This document shows, in pieces, positions 42,608-51,811 of a DNA stretch of 64,000 bases (the first letter of the stretch is position 1; each line of letters opens with the position of its first letter). The notes below the pieces were generated by a model. The model saw only the letters and a program-made list of their open reading frames with translations, had not been told where the DNA came from and did not search any database. Made by a program: the position numbers and the translations under genes. Origin of the DNA: Flavobacterium sp. (GTDB lineage: Bacteria > Bacteroidota > Bacteroidia > Flavobacteriales > Flavobacteriaceae); contig NZ_PNJW01000003.1 in the NCBI RefSeq assembly GCF_013822155.1, positions 62,001 through 126,000 on the forward strand, given 5' to 3'.

Positions 42608-45600
42608 TTAATTTAATCGAAAATCAATTTGTTTTTTTTCTAATTCGGCTAACAGTTCATTACTAATTTGAACTTTCAATTTTCTGCTCGGCATAACTAA
42701 TTGATTAACGACTTTAACATTCTCTTTTGGAGCTTCCATTTCAATTTCAATGTCTTCTAAATTTTCCATATCTAAATCCTCATCAACTGAAATTAAAACC
42801 GGTTTTATTTCGATTTCATTTTTCACTTTTTCTAATTCCATTATTTCAAAAGTGACCGTATTATCCCCTTTATAGGTTTTAAAAATATCATTTAATTCAG
42901 CTATTAAATTTTGATGAATCATCATAATATTCATCTGAATCGTGAGCTTTTTAGCAAATTGAGGCAACACATCCTGTAAATATTGAATCAATTGAAATTG
43001 AATTCTGGCATCCCCTTTTTTACCGGTTTCTTTATTGGCCCAACCTTCGCGAACCATTACTTTGATAAATGTAAAATTATTCTGAATGATAAAATGCCTG
43101 AATTTTAAATATTCTTCTCCGTAGATTCTAAATTCGTGGCTTTCATCATAACCCTCAAGTATAAAAGATGCCCAGCCTTTTCCATTTTGTGCCACACGAT
43201 GTTGTACAGTTGTAATTATTCCCCCAAAAGAGAGGGTTTTATTAAGATGTTGTTCTAAATGTTTAAGATGGTCTAATTTAGAATTACAGAAATATTTCAT
43301 TTCAAAACGAAAATCATCTAACGGATGTCCGGATATATAAATTCCGACTACTTCTTTTTCCTTGGCTAACTTTTCCATTGTATTCCATTCGACACAAGGA
43401 GGAACAACCGGTTCGGCAATTTGAACATCACTTGCTTCACCAAACAAGCTTACTTGAGCTGAATTTTCATTTTCCTGAAATTTTGCTCCATAACGAATGG
43501 CTTTTTCCAAAAAAGTGATATTGTCCCCATCATGATGAAAATACTGAGCACGATGCGTTGTTGTAAAACCATCAAAACCACCTGCTAAAGCTAGGTTTTC
43601 AAAGGCTTTTTTATTGGCGGCACGTAAATCAATCCGTTTAGCCAAATCAAAAATTGACTTATATTTTCCTTCTTTCAATCGGTTTTGAACGATAGTTTCT
43701 ACGGCTCCGGCTCCAACTCCTTTGATGGCTCCCATCCCGAAACGAATCGCACCATTATCATTAACAGTGAATTTATAAAATGATTCGTTGACATCAGGAC
43801 TTAATACTCGCAATCCCATTCGTTTACACTCTTCCATAAAAAACGAAACCTGTTTGATATCGTTCATGTTATTAGAAAGCACCGCCGCCATGTATTCCGC
43901 AGGATAATGAGCTTTAAGAAAAGCGGTTTGATAACCAATCCAAGCGTAGCAAGTGGAATGCGATTTATTGAAGGCATATTGAGCAAAAGCTTCCCAGTCT
44001 TTCCAGATTTTTTCTAATTTATCTGCGGCATGTCCGTTTGAAACGGCTTGGTCAACGAATTTGGATTTCATTTTATCCAATACATCTTTTTGCTTTTTAC
44101 CCATCGCTTTTCGAAGTACGTCGGCATCCCCTTTAGAAAAACCGGCTAACTTTTGCGAAAGTAACATCACTTGCTCCTGATAGACCGTGATTCCATAAGT
44201 TTCTTTCAAAAATTCTTCGTTGGCTTCTAAATCATATTCAATCGCTTCTTCGCCATTTTTTCGTCGAACGAAAGAAGGAATGTATTCCAATGGTCCTGGA
44301 CGATAAAGAGCATTCATCGCAATTAAATCGCCAAAAACGGTAGGCTTTAAATCACGAAGGTATTTTTGCATTCCAACCGATTCATATTGGAAAATTCCAA
44401 CTGTTTCTCCACGTTGAAATAACTCATACGTTTTGACATCATCGATTGGAAAAGCATCCGGATCAAGTTCAATTCCGGTTCTGTATTTAACTAATTTAAC
44501 TGTGTCTTTGATTAAGGTGAGGGTTTTCAAACCCAAGAAGTCCATTTTCAACAAACCGGCACTTTCCACTACTGAGTTGTCAAATTGAGTAACATACAAT
44601 TCAGAATCTTTGGCAGTTGCAACGGGAACGAAATTGGTAATATCGCTTGGTGTTATAATCACACCACAAGCATGAATTCCGGTATTTCGAAGCGAACCTT
44701 CTAAAACTTTTGCTTGTTGAATGGTTTCTCCGGCTAATTCTCCTTCGTTGGCAATTGCAATTAATTCTTTAATATTATCAAACTCATCGGAACGAACGGC
44801 CTTTTTTACTTCTTCGATTGAATCGGATAAAAATCGAGCTAAACTCCATTTTCCCGGCATCATTCCCGGAATTAATTTGGCTAATTTATCGGCTTCAAAA
44901 AGTGGTAAATCCAACACACGAGCCGTATCTCTCAACGAGGATTTGGTCGCCATTTTACCATAAGTAATAATTTGAGCCACCTGATTAGACCCGTATTTAT
45001 CAATCACATATTGCATTACACGTCCACGACCTTCATCATCAAAATCGATATCAATATCGGGCATGGAAACCCGATCTGGATTTAGGAAACGCTCAAAAAG
45101 CAAATCATATTCCAAAGGATCAATATTGGTAATCCATAAACAATAGGCTACCACTGAACCGGCAGCCGAACCACGTCCGGGTCCTACTGAAACATCCATT
45201 TCACGAGCGGCTCTAATAAAATCCTGAACAATCAAAAAGTAACCGGGATAGCCTGTGTTTTCGATGGTTTTTAATTCAAAATCCAATCGCTCTTCGATTT
45301 CAGGGGTAATAGTTCCGTAGCGTTTTTTTGCACCTTCATAGGTAAGATGTCTCAAATATAAATTTTCACCTCTTTTACCAGCATCCTCTTCGTCTTCTGC
45401 AACTAAAAAATCTTGTGGAATATCAAATTTTGGAAGTAAAACACCACGAGCCAAATCGAAAATTTCTATTTTATCGACAACTTCATTAATATTTAAAATG
45501 GCTTCCGGTAAATCAGCAAAGAGTTTTTTCATCTCGTCGCCCGACTTGAAATAATATTCCTGATTGGGCAAACCGTAGCGATAACCGCGACCTCTTCCTA

Positions 45601-47122
45601 TCGGTGTGGCTTGTTTTTCACCATCACGAACACAAAGCAAAATATCGTGAGCATTAGCATTTTCTTTATCCACATAAAAAACATTGTTGGTAGCCACCGT
45701 TTTTACGTCATGCTTTTTGGCTAATGAAATCAACGAAGTATTCACTCGATTTTCATCTTCTTGGTTATGCCGCATGAGTTCGATGTAAAAATCATCACCA
45801 AATTCAGTTTTCCACCAAAGCAGGGCTTCTTCGGCTTGATTTTCACCGATATTCAATAATTTATTGGAAACTTCTCCGGCTAAACTTCCGGACAATACAA
45901 TGATGTCTTCTTTATATTTTTGAATGACTTCTTTGTCAATTCGGGGTACATAATAAAAACCCTCTGTGAAACCAATGGAGGACATTTTGGCTAAATTGTG
46001 ATACCCATTTTTATTCTTAGCCAACAAAACCACTTGGTAACCATTGTCTTTTCTGGTTTTATCTTTGTGATTTTCGCAGACAAAAAATTCGCAACCTAGA
46101 ATCGGTTTGATAATGGTTTCGGTTGGATTTTCTCCGGCTTCAATGGCAGCTTTATTTTTAGCTTCAGCCGATTTATTATGGTATAAAACATCACGAACAA
46201 AATGAAAAGCTCCCATCATATTGCCGATATCGGTCATGGCAACAGCAGGCATTTTATTTTTTATGGCGGCTTTTACTAAATCGGCTACCGAAATAGTGGA
46301 TTGCAATACTGAAAACTGTGAATGATTATGCAAATGCACAAAATCAACTTCAACTAATGCCTGTTGATTTTCAACCAAATCGGTTTTGGCAACTTCTTTG
46401 GGTTGTTCTTTTTGAAATTGTTTCCGAATGGCTTCGGAAGCTTCTTTCAAATTAATATGTTTTAATCCGATGAGTTGAATTTCTTTCGGATTTTGTTCAT
46501 TAAAATTTTTGAAATAATCAATTGGAACATCAAGTTCTTCTTTGGTAAAAATTTCTCTTTTAATCAATTCCAAAAAACACCTGGTCGTTGCTTCCACGTC
46601 GGCAGTTGCATTGTGGGCTTCTGAAAAAGGAACGCCAAAAAGGTAATGATGCAATTCGGTTAAGGTTGGTAATTTGAATTTTCCGCCACGACCGCCGGGA
46701 AGTCTTAACAAAGAAGCCGTAACTTCGGTACACGTGTCTAAAACCGGCATAGAACTCATAGGAGAATCCATATTCATCCGATAGAATTCGCACCCCATAA
46801 TGTTGACATCAAAACCAACATTTTGTCCAACAATAAATTTAGCTTTACTTAATGCAATATTGAATTTTTCAAGTACTTCATTTAAAGAAATTCCACCTTG
46901 CTGAGCCAATTCCGTTGAAATTCCATGAATTCTTTCGGCATCATAAGGAATATTAAATCCGTCCGGTTGCACTAGATAATCTTGATGTTCGACCAAATTT
47001 CCCATTTCGTCATGCAATTGCCAAGCAATTTGAATACACCGAGGCCAATTGTCGGTATCGGTAATAGGTGCATCCCAACGTTTGGGTAAGCCGGTGGTTT
47101 CGGTGTCGAAGATTAAATACAT
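42608..47122 (-). CDS. dnaE: DNA polymerase III alpha subunit fused to a proofreading exonuclease
   Basis: A 1504-residue replicative polymerase. Residues 1 to about 200 are a DEDDh 3'-5' exonuclease (YLIFDTETTG with D6/E8, QNVGFDVNIM, HNATADVEAT). A PHP domain follows (HLHNHSQFS), then the polymerase core with PGRGSAAGSVVAYCL and the catalytic acidic motif MPDIDIDFDDEGR at about 687-699, the helix-hairpin-helix region, a clamp-binding-like QVSLF and an OB fold. The PHP site looks degenerate: the usual TNDxHY is TNNVFY. Start at 47122 (MYLIFDTE), since a -7 element at 47179-47186 lies inside the longer TTG-led frame. Exonuclease-DnaE fusions are known in Bacteroidota. Confidence 0.95.
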   Translation of the reverse strand: MYLIFDTETTGLPKRWDAPITDTDNWPRCIQIAWQLHDEMGNLVEHQDYLVQPDGFNIPYDAERIHGISTELAQQGGISLNEVLEKFNIALSKAKFIVGQNVGFDVNIMGCEFYRMNMDSPMSSMPVLDTCTEVTASLLRLPGGRGGKFKLPTLTELHHYLFGVPFSEAHNATADVEATTRCFLELIKREIFTKEELDVPIDYFKNFNEQNPKEIQLIGLKHINLKEASEAIRKQFQKEQPKEVAKTDLVENQQALVEVDFVHLHNHSQFSVLQSTISVADLVKAAIKNKMPAVAMTDIGNMMGAFHFVRDVLYHNKSAEAKNKAAIEAGENPTETIIKPILGCEFFVCENHKDKTRKDNGYQVVLLAKNKNGYHNLAKMSSIGFTEGFYYVPRIDKEVIQKYKEDIIVLSGSLAGEVSNKLLNIGENQAEEALLWWKTEFGDDFYIELMRHNQEDENRVNTSLISLAKKHDVKTVATNNVFYVDKENANAHDILLCVRDGEKQATPIGRGRGYRYGLPNQEYYFKSGDEMKKLFADLPEAILNINEVVDKIEIFDLARGVLLPKFDIPQDFLVAEDEEDAGKRGENLYLRHLTYEGAKKRYGTITPEIEERLDFELKTIENTGYPGYFLIVQDFIRAAREMDVSVGPGRGSAAGSVVAYCLWITNIDPLEYDLLFERFLNPDRVSMPDIDIDFDDEGRGRVMQYVIDKYGSNQVAQIITYGKMATKSSLRDTARVLDLPLFEADKLAKLIPGMMPGKWSLARFLSDSIEEVKKAVRSDEFDNIKELIAIANEGELAGETIQQAKVLEGSLRNTGIHACGVIITPSDITNFVPVATAKDSELYVTQFDNSVVESAGLLKMDFLGLKTLTLIKDTVKLVKYRTGIELDPDAFPIDDVKTYELFQRGETVGIFQYESVGMQKYLRDLKPTVFGDLIAMNALYRPGPLEYIPSFVRRKNGEEAIEYDLEANEEFLKETYGITVYQEQVMLLSQKLAGFSKGDADVLRKAMGKKQKDVLDKMKSKFVDQAVSNGHAADKLEKIWKDWEAFAQYAFNKSHSTCYAWIGYQTAFLKAHYPAEYMAAVLSNNMNDIKQVSFFMEECKRMGLRVLSPDVNESFYKFTVNDNGAIRFGMGAIKGVGAGAVETIVQNRLKEGKYKSIFDLAKRIDLRAANKKAFENLALAGGFDGFTTTHRAQYFHHDGDNITFLEKAIRYGAKFQENENSAQVSLFGEASDVQIAEPVVPPCVEWNTMEKLAKEKEVVGIYISGHPLDDFRFEMKYFCNSKLDHLKHLEQHLNKTLSFGGIITTVQHRVAQNGKGWASFILEGYDESHEFRIYGEEYLKFRHFIIQNNFTFIKVMVREGWANKETGKKGDARIQFQLIQYLQDVLPQFAKKLTIQMNIMMIHQNLIAELNDIFKTYKGDNTVTFEIMELEKVKNEIEIKPVLISVDEDLDMENLEDIEIEMEAPKENVKVVNQLVMPSRKLKVQISNELLAELEKKQIDFRLN

Positions 47123-47178
47123 TTTTTGAAGCGAATTAGGCAAAAGGCAAGAGCCAAAAGCAGCAATTGGAATAGAAA

Positions 47179-47186
47179 CAAAAATA
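47179..47186 (-). promoter_or_regulatory. -7 element of dnaE
   Basis: Minus-strand TATTTTTG, 57 bp before the ATG at 47122; it sits in the longer in-frame extension and so supports the shorter start. Confidence 0.4.
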
Positions 47187-47230
47187 CATTTTTGAGAAAT
47201 AGCAATCAATTTTAGTTATCAACAAAACAA

Positions 47231-47260
47231 AAAACCATTCTGATTGCTCAGAATGGTTTT
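47231..47260 (-). terminator. Terminator of the RRM protein gene
   Basis: A 13-bp perfect stem AAAACCATTCTGA/TCAGAATGGTTTT with a TTGC-type loop and a T-run on the minus strand. Confidence 0.85.
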
Positions 47261-47282
47261 GTAAATGTATAAAGAAAAAATA

Positions 47283-47663
47283 CTAGTATCTTCCTCCGCC
47301 TCCGCCACCGCGACTGTTTCCACCACCGCTGTAGCCACCGCCACCACGACTGTTTCCACCACCACCGTAACCACCACCACCGCCTGAACGGTTGTTGTTA
47401 AAGCTTCTTCTTTCACCTTCCGGTTTTGGCTCAGACTTGTTTACTACAATTGCACGACCTTGAACGGTAGCACCGTTAAGTTCTTCAATAGCTTTTAATG
47501 CCTCATCATCGTTTGGCATTTCAACAAAACCAAATCCTTTACTTCTTCCAGTAAATTTATCAGTTACAACTTTTACAGAGTCAACTGCTCCGTAAGCCTC
47601 GAAAGACTCTCTTAAATCTGCTTCCTCAATACTGAATGGAAGACTTCCTACAAAAATGTTCAT
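47283..47663 (-). CDS. RNA-recognition-motif protein with Gly-rich tail
   Basis: A 126-residue RNA-binding protein. One RRM (about residues 1-78) with RNP2 NIFVGSLPF and RNP1 KGFGFVEM, then a basic linker and a Gly-rich tail of (S/N)RGGGGYGGG-like repeats with interspersed Arg and Tyr, as in cyanobacterial and flavobacterial cold-inducible RNA chaperones. The ATG at 47663 is chosen because TACCTTTG (47684-47691) overlaps the longer GTG start. Monocistronic with strong terminator; likely cold- or stress-related. Confidence 0.92.
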   Translation of the reverse strand: MNIFVGSLPFSIEEADLRESFEAYGAVDSVKVVTDKFTGRSKGFGFVEMPNDDEALKAIEELNGATVQGRAIVVNKSEPKPEGERRSFNNNRSGGGGGYGGGGNSRGGGGYSGGGNSRGGGGGGRY

Positions 47664-47683
47664 ATCAAAAATATTATTTGACA

Positions 47684-47691
47684 CAAAGGTA
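47684..47691 (-). promoter_or_regulatory. -7 element of the RRM gene
   Basis: Minus-strand TACCTTTG, perfect to TAnnTTTG, 20 bp before the ATG at 47663. Confidence 0.45.
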
Positions 47692-47752
47692 AGCGAATTA
47701 AATTCTAATCTACTATAAATGTGTCTTTTATTTTATTTTGGCTCTTTTAAAA

Positions 47753-47791
47753 TTTAAAAGCCATCATGTTTTGAGCAAGATGGCTTTTAAA
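47753..47791 (-). terminator. Terminator of the 160-residue lipoprotein gene
   Basis: A 13-bp perfect stem TTTAAAAGCCATC/GATGGCTTTTAAA with a 13-nt loop. Confidence 0.75.
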
Positions 47792-47811
47792 TATGTTCTT
47801 AGTTAACGATT

Positions 47812-48294
47812 TTAATCAGTCAACCCAATGACCGGTATTTTATAAAAAACACCTTGATTAAAGTTAAGTATCTCACCTCCTAAAGGATTATTTTCATCAT
47901 TTATGGCATTAAAACGAAATGTTCCGGACACAGTTCCTTTGTTAGAATCAAATTCTGTAATTTCAATTTGACCATCGCCTCCAATATCTTTACCGGTGTG
48001 ATAAATTAATAATGTCCCGTCAATATCACTTTCAAAATTAGCATAGCGAGATGTACTGTTCCCTAAAACATATATACCTTTGTTTTTAGAAGAGGTATGC
48101 AAAATCATCTTTTGTTTTCTTCCAAAGCCTGTAATTGTTAATCCACCATTCTCATCTAATAAGGCTTCAGAATCTATTGCTCTCCAAAAAACATTATCTA
48201 ATTTTCCTTGGATAGAAGGGTTATTTAGTACAACATCTTCTTCACAAGAAATAAAAAACAAGGCTAAAATTACTACTGAAATTATTTTTTTCAT
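47812..48294 (-). CDS. Putative lipoprotein, DUF6252-like
   Basis: A 160-residue protein with lipoprotein signal MKKIISVVILALFFISC (Cys17) followed by EED, suggesting surface display. The body is beta-rich with the segment GTVSGTFRFNAINDENNPLGGEILNFNQGVFYKIP, a pattern of small flavobacterial lipoproteins annotated as DUF6252. Function unknown. Single gene with its own terminator. Confidence 0.65.
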   Translation of the reverse strand: MKKIISVVILALFFISCEEDVVLNNPSIQGKLDNVFWRAIDSEALLDENGGLTITGFGRKQKMILHTSSKNKGIYVLGNSTSRYANFESDIDGTLLIYHTGKDIGGDGQIEITEFDSNKGTVSGTFRFNAINDENNPLGGEILNFNQGVFYKIPVIGLTD

Positions 48295-48446
48295 ATTTAT
48301 AAAAATATAATTTGAAACACTGATAAGTTAAAAAGACAAAAATAGTTTTTCTCTCCAATATTCTGCATTGTTTTTTGTTAAAAACATACGATTCAAGGTT
48401 TTTTACTATTTTTTTTCAGTATGATCTCTAATCCAAAAATATTTTA

Positions 48447-48454
48447 TACATTTG
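48447..48454 (+). promoter_or_regulatory. -7 element of rpsP
   Basis: TACATTTG followed by CACCC, the same context as the tRNA-Leu promoter (TATATTTGCACCC). 49 bp before the ATG. Confidence 0.5.
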
Positions 48455-48503
48455 CACCCTTAATTAACAGAGGTCGAGCACCTCAAAATTTAATCATACG
48501 ATT

Positions 48504-49100
48504 ATGCCAGTAAAAATTAGATTACAAAGACACGGTAAAAAAGGAAAACCTTTTTTCTGGATTGTGGCTGCTGATTCAAGAGCCAAAAGAGATGGTAAAT
48601 TCTTAGACAAGATCGGAACTTACAATCCAAACACTAACCCAGCTACAATTGATTTAAACTTGGACAGTGCTGTTCAATGGTTACACAATGGAGCTCAACC
48701 AACCGATACAGCAAGAGCAATCCTTTCATACAAAGGTGCGTTATTGAAACATCATTTGGATGGTGGTGTTAGAAAAGGTGCGTTAACACAAGAACAAGCT
48801 GATGCAAAATTAGCGGCTTGGATTGATGAAAAAGCTAACAAAGTAACTTCTAAAAAAGAAGGTTTATCAAAAGCTGAAGCGAAAGCAAAAGCTGAAGCTT
48901 TAAAAGCTGAAAAAGTAGCGAATGAAAAAAGAGCTAATGCTGCTGCTGAGGCTGCAAAAGCTGCTGAAGTAACAGAAGAAATTGCCGAAGAAACAGTTGA
49001 AGAAGTTAGCGAAGTGGCTGCTGAATTAGCTACCGAAGAAACGCCTGCTGTAGAAGAAGCTCCTGCTGTTGAAGAAGCAAACGAAGAAAAAGAAGCTTAA
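48504..49100 (+). CDS. rpsP: 30S ribosomal protein S16 with long C-terminal extension
   Basis: A 198-residue S16. The first 80-90 residues (MPVKIRLQRHGKKGKPFFWIV...) are canonical S16. The remaining 100 or so residues are an added Lys/Ala-rich helical stretch (KAEAKAKAEALKAEKVANEK) turning into a strongly acidic tail with EETVEEV and EEAPAVEEA repeats. Long S16 tails occur in other Bacteroidota. First gene of rpsP-rimM. Confidence 0.95.
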   Translation: MPVKIRLQRHGKKGKPFFWIVAADSRAKRDGKFLDKIGTYNPNTNPATIDLNLDSAVQWLHNGAQPTDTARAILSYKGALLKHHLDGGVRKGALTQEQADAKLAAWIDEKANKVTSKKEGLSKAEAKAKAEALKAEKVANEKRANAAAEAAKAAEVTEEIAEETVEEVSEVAAELATEETPAVEEAPAVEEANEEKEA

Positions 49101-49112
49101 TACCTTGCGATA

Positions 49113-49637
49113 ATGCGTAAAGAAGATTGTTTCTATCTTGGCAAAATCGCTAAAAAATTTAGTTTCAAAGGGGAAGTTTTAGTCTATTTAGATACTGACG
49201 AACCCGAATTATATGAAAATATGGAATCCGTTTTTGTTGAATTAAACAAAAATTTGGTTCCATTTTTTATTGAAAATAGTTCCCTACATAAAAATGACTT
49301 TCTGAGATGTAAATTTGAAGATGTAAATTCAGAGGCCGATGCCGATGAAATTATGGGCTGTGAACTTTATTTACCATTATCTTTTCTTCCTAAATTAGAG
49401 GGAAATCAATTTTATTACCACGAAGTAATTGGTTTTGAAGTAGAAGATCAACGGCTTGGAGTTGTAGGTAAAATTGTTTCTATTAATGACTCAACGGCTC
49501 AACCTCTTTTTGAAGTGTTGAATGGTAATGTTGAATTACTTATTCCCATGATAGACCATTTTTTGGTAAAAATAGATCGGGACAATAAAAAAGTGGTCAT
49601 GAATTTACCGGAAGGTTTAGTGGAAATGTATCTTTAA
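49113..49637 (+). CDS. rimM: Ribosome maturation factor RimM
   Basis: A 174-residue 16S rRNA-processing factor that helps assemble the 30S head. N-terminal EDCFYLGKIAKKFSFKGEVLVYL and the PRC-barrel domain (FYYHEVIGFEV...) with the usual ending IPMIDHFLVKIDRDNKKVVMNLPEGL. 12 bp downstream of rpsP and co-transcribed, the classic bacterial arrangement. Confidence 0.95.
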   Translation: MRKEDCFYLGKIAKKFSFKGEVLVYLDTDEPELYENMESVFVELNKNLVPFFIENSSLHKNDFLRCKFEDVNSEADADEIMGCELYLPLSFLPKLEGNQFYYHEVIGFEVEDQRLGVVGKIVSINDSTAQPLFEVLNGNVELLIPMIDHFLVKIDRDNKKVVMNLPEGLVEMYL

Positions 49638-49665
49638 ACATAAATTTTTAAACCATAATAACAAC

Positions 49666-49733
49666 TTTAAACCATTAAGAAATTAAGTAATTAAGGCCAA
49701 ACTTAATGAAACTTAATTTCTTAATGGTTTAAA
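49666..49733. repeat. 22-bp perfect inverted repeat in the rimM-trmN6 gap
   Basis: Arms 49666-49687 and 49712-49733 (TTTAAACCATTAAGAA... and its complement) are perfect inverted copies of 22 bp with a 24-nt loop. The loop and right arm contain CTTAATGAAACTTAAT (49702-49717), close to 23025-23040. May end the rpsP-rimM transcript although a T-run is poor. Confidence 0.7.
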
Positions 49734-49744
49734 ATTTTAAAAAA

Positions 49745-50458
49745 ATGTCAATTTTTAATTTCAAAATGTTTGCTATTCAACAGGATCGATGTGCTATGAA
49801 AGTAGGCACCGATAGTGTGTTGTTGGGAGCTTGGTGTCCGATTGAAAATAATCCATTTTCTGTTTTGGATATTGGTGCTGGAACCGGAATCTTATCCTTA
49901 ATGATTGCCCAACGAATTCATGCTGAACAAATTGATGCGTTAGAAATTGACGAAGATGCCTACGAACAATGTGTTGAAAATTTTGAAAACTCACCTTGGG
50001 GAGACCGATTATTTTGTTTTCATGCGGGACTGGATGAGTTTGTGGAGGAACCGGAAGATGAATATGATTTAATTCTTTCTAACCCTCCCTTTTATGCCGA
50101 AAATTATAAAAGTGAAAACGAGCAACGCGATTTAGCAAGGTTTCAGGACGCTTTACCCTTTGAAGATTTAATCGAAGCCGCCGATTTACTCTTATCAGAG
50201 AATGGAATTTTTGCAGTGATTATTCCACATAAAGAAGAAGAACGATTTATTGATTTATGTGCTCAAGCCGAGCTTTTTCCCATAAAAGTTACTCATGTAA
50301 AAGGCTCTCATAACACCCCAATTGTTCGAAGTTTATTGGCGTTCAAACGATTTGAACTTCCTGTTCTAAGTTCCGACGAATTAGTCGTTGAAATCAACAG
50401 ACACGAATACACAAACGAATACATCGCTTTAACCAAGGATTTTTATTTAAAAATGTAA
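49745..50458 (+). CDS. trmN6: tRNA1(Val) (adenine-37-N6)-methyltransferase
   Basis: A 237-residue Rossmann methyltransferase. Motif I LDIGAGTGILSLMIAQR, acidic strand ALEIDEDAYEQC and the catalytic NPPF (ILSNPPFYAENYKS), as in N6-adenine methyltransferases. N-terminal FAIQQDRCAMKVGTDSVLLGAW and overall length match TrmN6 (YfiC). Separated from rimM by a large inverted repeat. Confidence 0.9.
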   Translation: MSIFNFKMFAIQQDRCAMKVGTDSVLLGAWCPIENNPFSVLDIGAGTGILSLMIAQRIHAEQIDALEIDEDAYEQCVENFENSPWGDRLFCFHAGLDEFVEEPEDEYDLILSNPPFYAENYKSENEQRDLARFQDALPFEDLIEAADLLLSENGIFAVIIPHKEEERFIDLCAQAELFPIKVTHVKGSHNTPIVRSLLAFKRFELPVLSSDELVVEINRHEYTNEYIALTKDFYLKM

Positions 50459-50499
50459 AATCACTTCGCTGCTTTTACATAAATTATAACAATCGTTCG

Positions 50500-50530
50500 T
50501 TGATTTGTTACATTTCTTTACTTACTTTTG
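50500..50530 (+). promoter_or_regulatory. Promoter of the acyl-CoA dehydrogenase gene
   Basis: TTG (50500-50502), 20 bp, TACTTTTG (50523-50530), matching the consensus. Start point would be near 50536, which places the true ATG at 50551 and not in the upstream in-frame extension. Confidence 0.65.
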
Positions 50531-50550
50531 CTTCACTTAAAACGATACTG

Positions 50551-51729
50551 ATGAAACCAGATTTATTTCAAGCTCCCGATTATTATTTGTTAGATGATTT
50601 ACTGACAGAAGAACATAAATTAGTTCGTGATTCTGCCCGTGCCTGGGTGAAAAGAGAAGTCTCTCCTATTATAGAAGACTACGCTCAGCGAGCTGAATTT
50701 CCAACACAAATCATAAAAGGTTTGGGAGAAATTGGTGGATTTGGCCCTTATATTCCGGAAGAATATGGCGGAGCCGGTTTAGACCAAATTTCCTATGGCT
50801 TGATTATGCAGGAAATTGAAAGAGGTGATTCCGGGGTTCGTTCCACTTCATCAGTACAATCTTCCTTAGTAATGTATCCCATTTGGAAATACGGAAACGA
50901 AGAACAACGCATGAAATATTTACCCAAATTAGCAACCGGAGAAATGATGGGGTGTTTTGGGCTAACTGAACCCGATCACGGTTCAAACCCGGGTGGAATG
51001 ACCACTAATTTTAAAGATAAAGGTGATCACTATTTATTAAACGGAGCAAAAATGTGGATTTCCAATGCTCCTTTTGCAGATATTGCCGTAGTTTGGGCAA
51101 AAAATGAAGAAGGCAGAATCCACGGATTAATTGTGGAACGAGGCATGGACGGTTTTACAACTCCGGAAACGCATAATAAATGGTCACTTCGTGCATCAGC
51201 TACTGGTGAATTAATTTTTGACAACGTAAGAGTGCCTAAAGAAAATTTATTACCTAACAAATCAGGTTTAGGAGCTCCGCTAGGTTGTTTAGACTCAGCT
51301 CGCTACGGAATTGCTTGGGGAGCAATAGGGGCTGCAATGGATTGTTATGATACCGCTTTGCGTTATGCAAAAGAGCGAATTCAATTTGACAAACCTATTG
51401 GAGCTACGCAATTGCAACAAAAGAAATTAGCCGAAATGATTACTGAAATTACCAAAGCTCAGTTATTAACATGGCGACTGGGAGTTTTGAGAAATGAAGG
51501 AAGAGCTACAACGGCTCAGATTTCCATGGCAAAACGTAATAATGTTGACATGGCTATTCATATTGCACGGGAAGCACGTCAAATTCTTGGCGGAATGGGA
51601 ATTACAGGGGAATATTCTATTATGCGACACATGATGAATTTAGAATCTGTTATTACCTATGAAGGTACTCACGATATTCACTTGTTGATTACCGGAGCAG
51701 ATATTACCGGAATGCAAGCCTTTAAATAA
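50551..51729 (+). CDS. Acyl-CoA dehydrogenase, glutaryl-CoA dehydrogenase type
   Basis: A 392-residue FAD enzyme. MMGCFGLTEPDHGSNPGGM and WISNAPFADIAVVWAK bind FAD/substrate; catalytic base Glu371 in ITYEGTHDIHLL is at the glutaryl-CoA dehydrogenase position. SSVQSSLVMYPI and the Arg/Ser pattern of GRVRSTSS-like GVRSTSSVQSS also fit glutaryl-CoA dehydrogenase of lysine/tryptophan catabolism. Start at 50551 is fixed by a consensus promoter just upstream. Confidence 0.9.
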   Translation: MKPDLFQAPDYYLLDDLLTEEHKLVRDSARAWVKREVSPIIEDYAQRAEFPTQIIKGLGEIGGFGPYIPEEYGGAGLDQISYGLIMQEIERGDSGVRSTSSVQSSLVMYPIWKYGNEEQRMKYLPKLATGEMMGCFGLTEPDHGSNPGGMTTNFKDKGDHYLLNGAKMWISNAPFADIAVVWAKNEEGRIHGLIVERGMDGFTTPETHNKWSLRASATGELIFDNVRVPKENLLPNKSGLGAPLGCLDSARYGIAWGAIGAAMDCYDTALRYAKERIQFDKPIGATQLQQKKLAEMITEITKAQLLTWRLGVLRNEGRATTAQISMAKRNNVDMAIHIAREARQILGGMGITGEYSIMRHMMNLESVITYEGTHDIHLLITGADITGMQAFK

Positions 51730-51753
51730 GTGAACAATCCTTAAAAAATACAC

Positions 51754-51781
51754 AAAAGCTTCTCTACTAAGGGAAGCTTTT
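51754..51781 (+). terminator. Terminator after the acyl-CoA dehydrogenase gene
   Basis: AAAAGCTTC/GAAGCTTTT, 9-bp stem with a 10-nt loop. Confidence 0.7.
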
Positions 51782-51782
51782 C

Positions 51783-51790
51783 TATTTTTG
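51783..51790 (+). promoter_or_regulatory. -7 element of the GDSL lipoprotein gene
   Basis: TATTTTTG, 21 bp before the ATG at 51812, directly after the preceding terminator. No TTG at the usual distance. Confidence 0.4.
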
Positions 51791-51811
51791 ATTAATTTAA
51801 TATAAACAAGG

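Noticed and set aside
47283..47400. Repeated GC-richer units that look like a short tandem or CRISPR-like array
   Set aside because: They encode the Gly-rich tail of the RRM protein in frame; the units vary in length and have no spacers.
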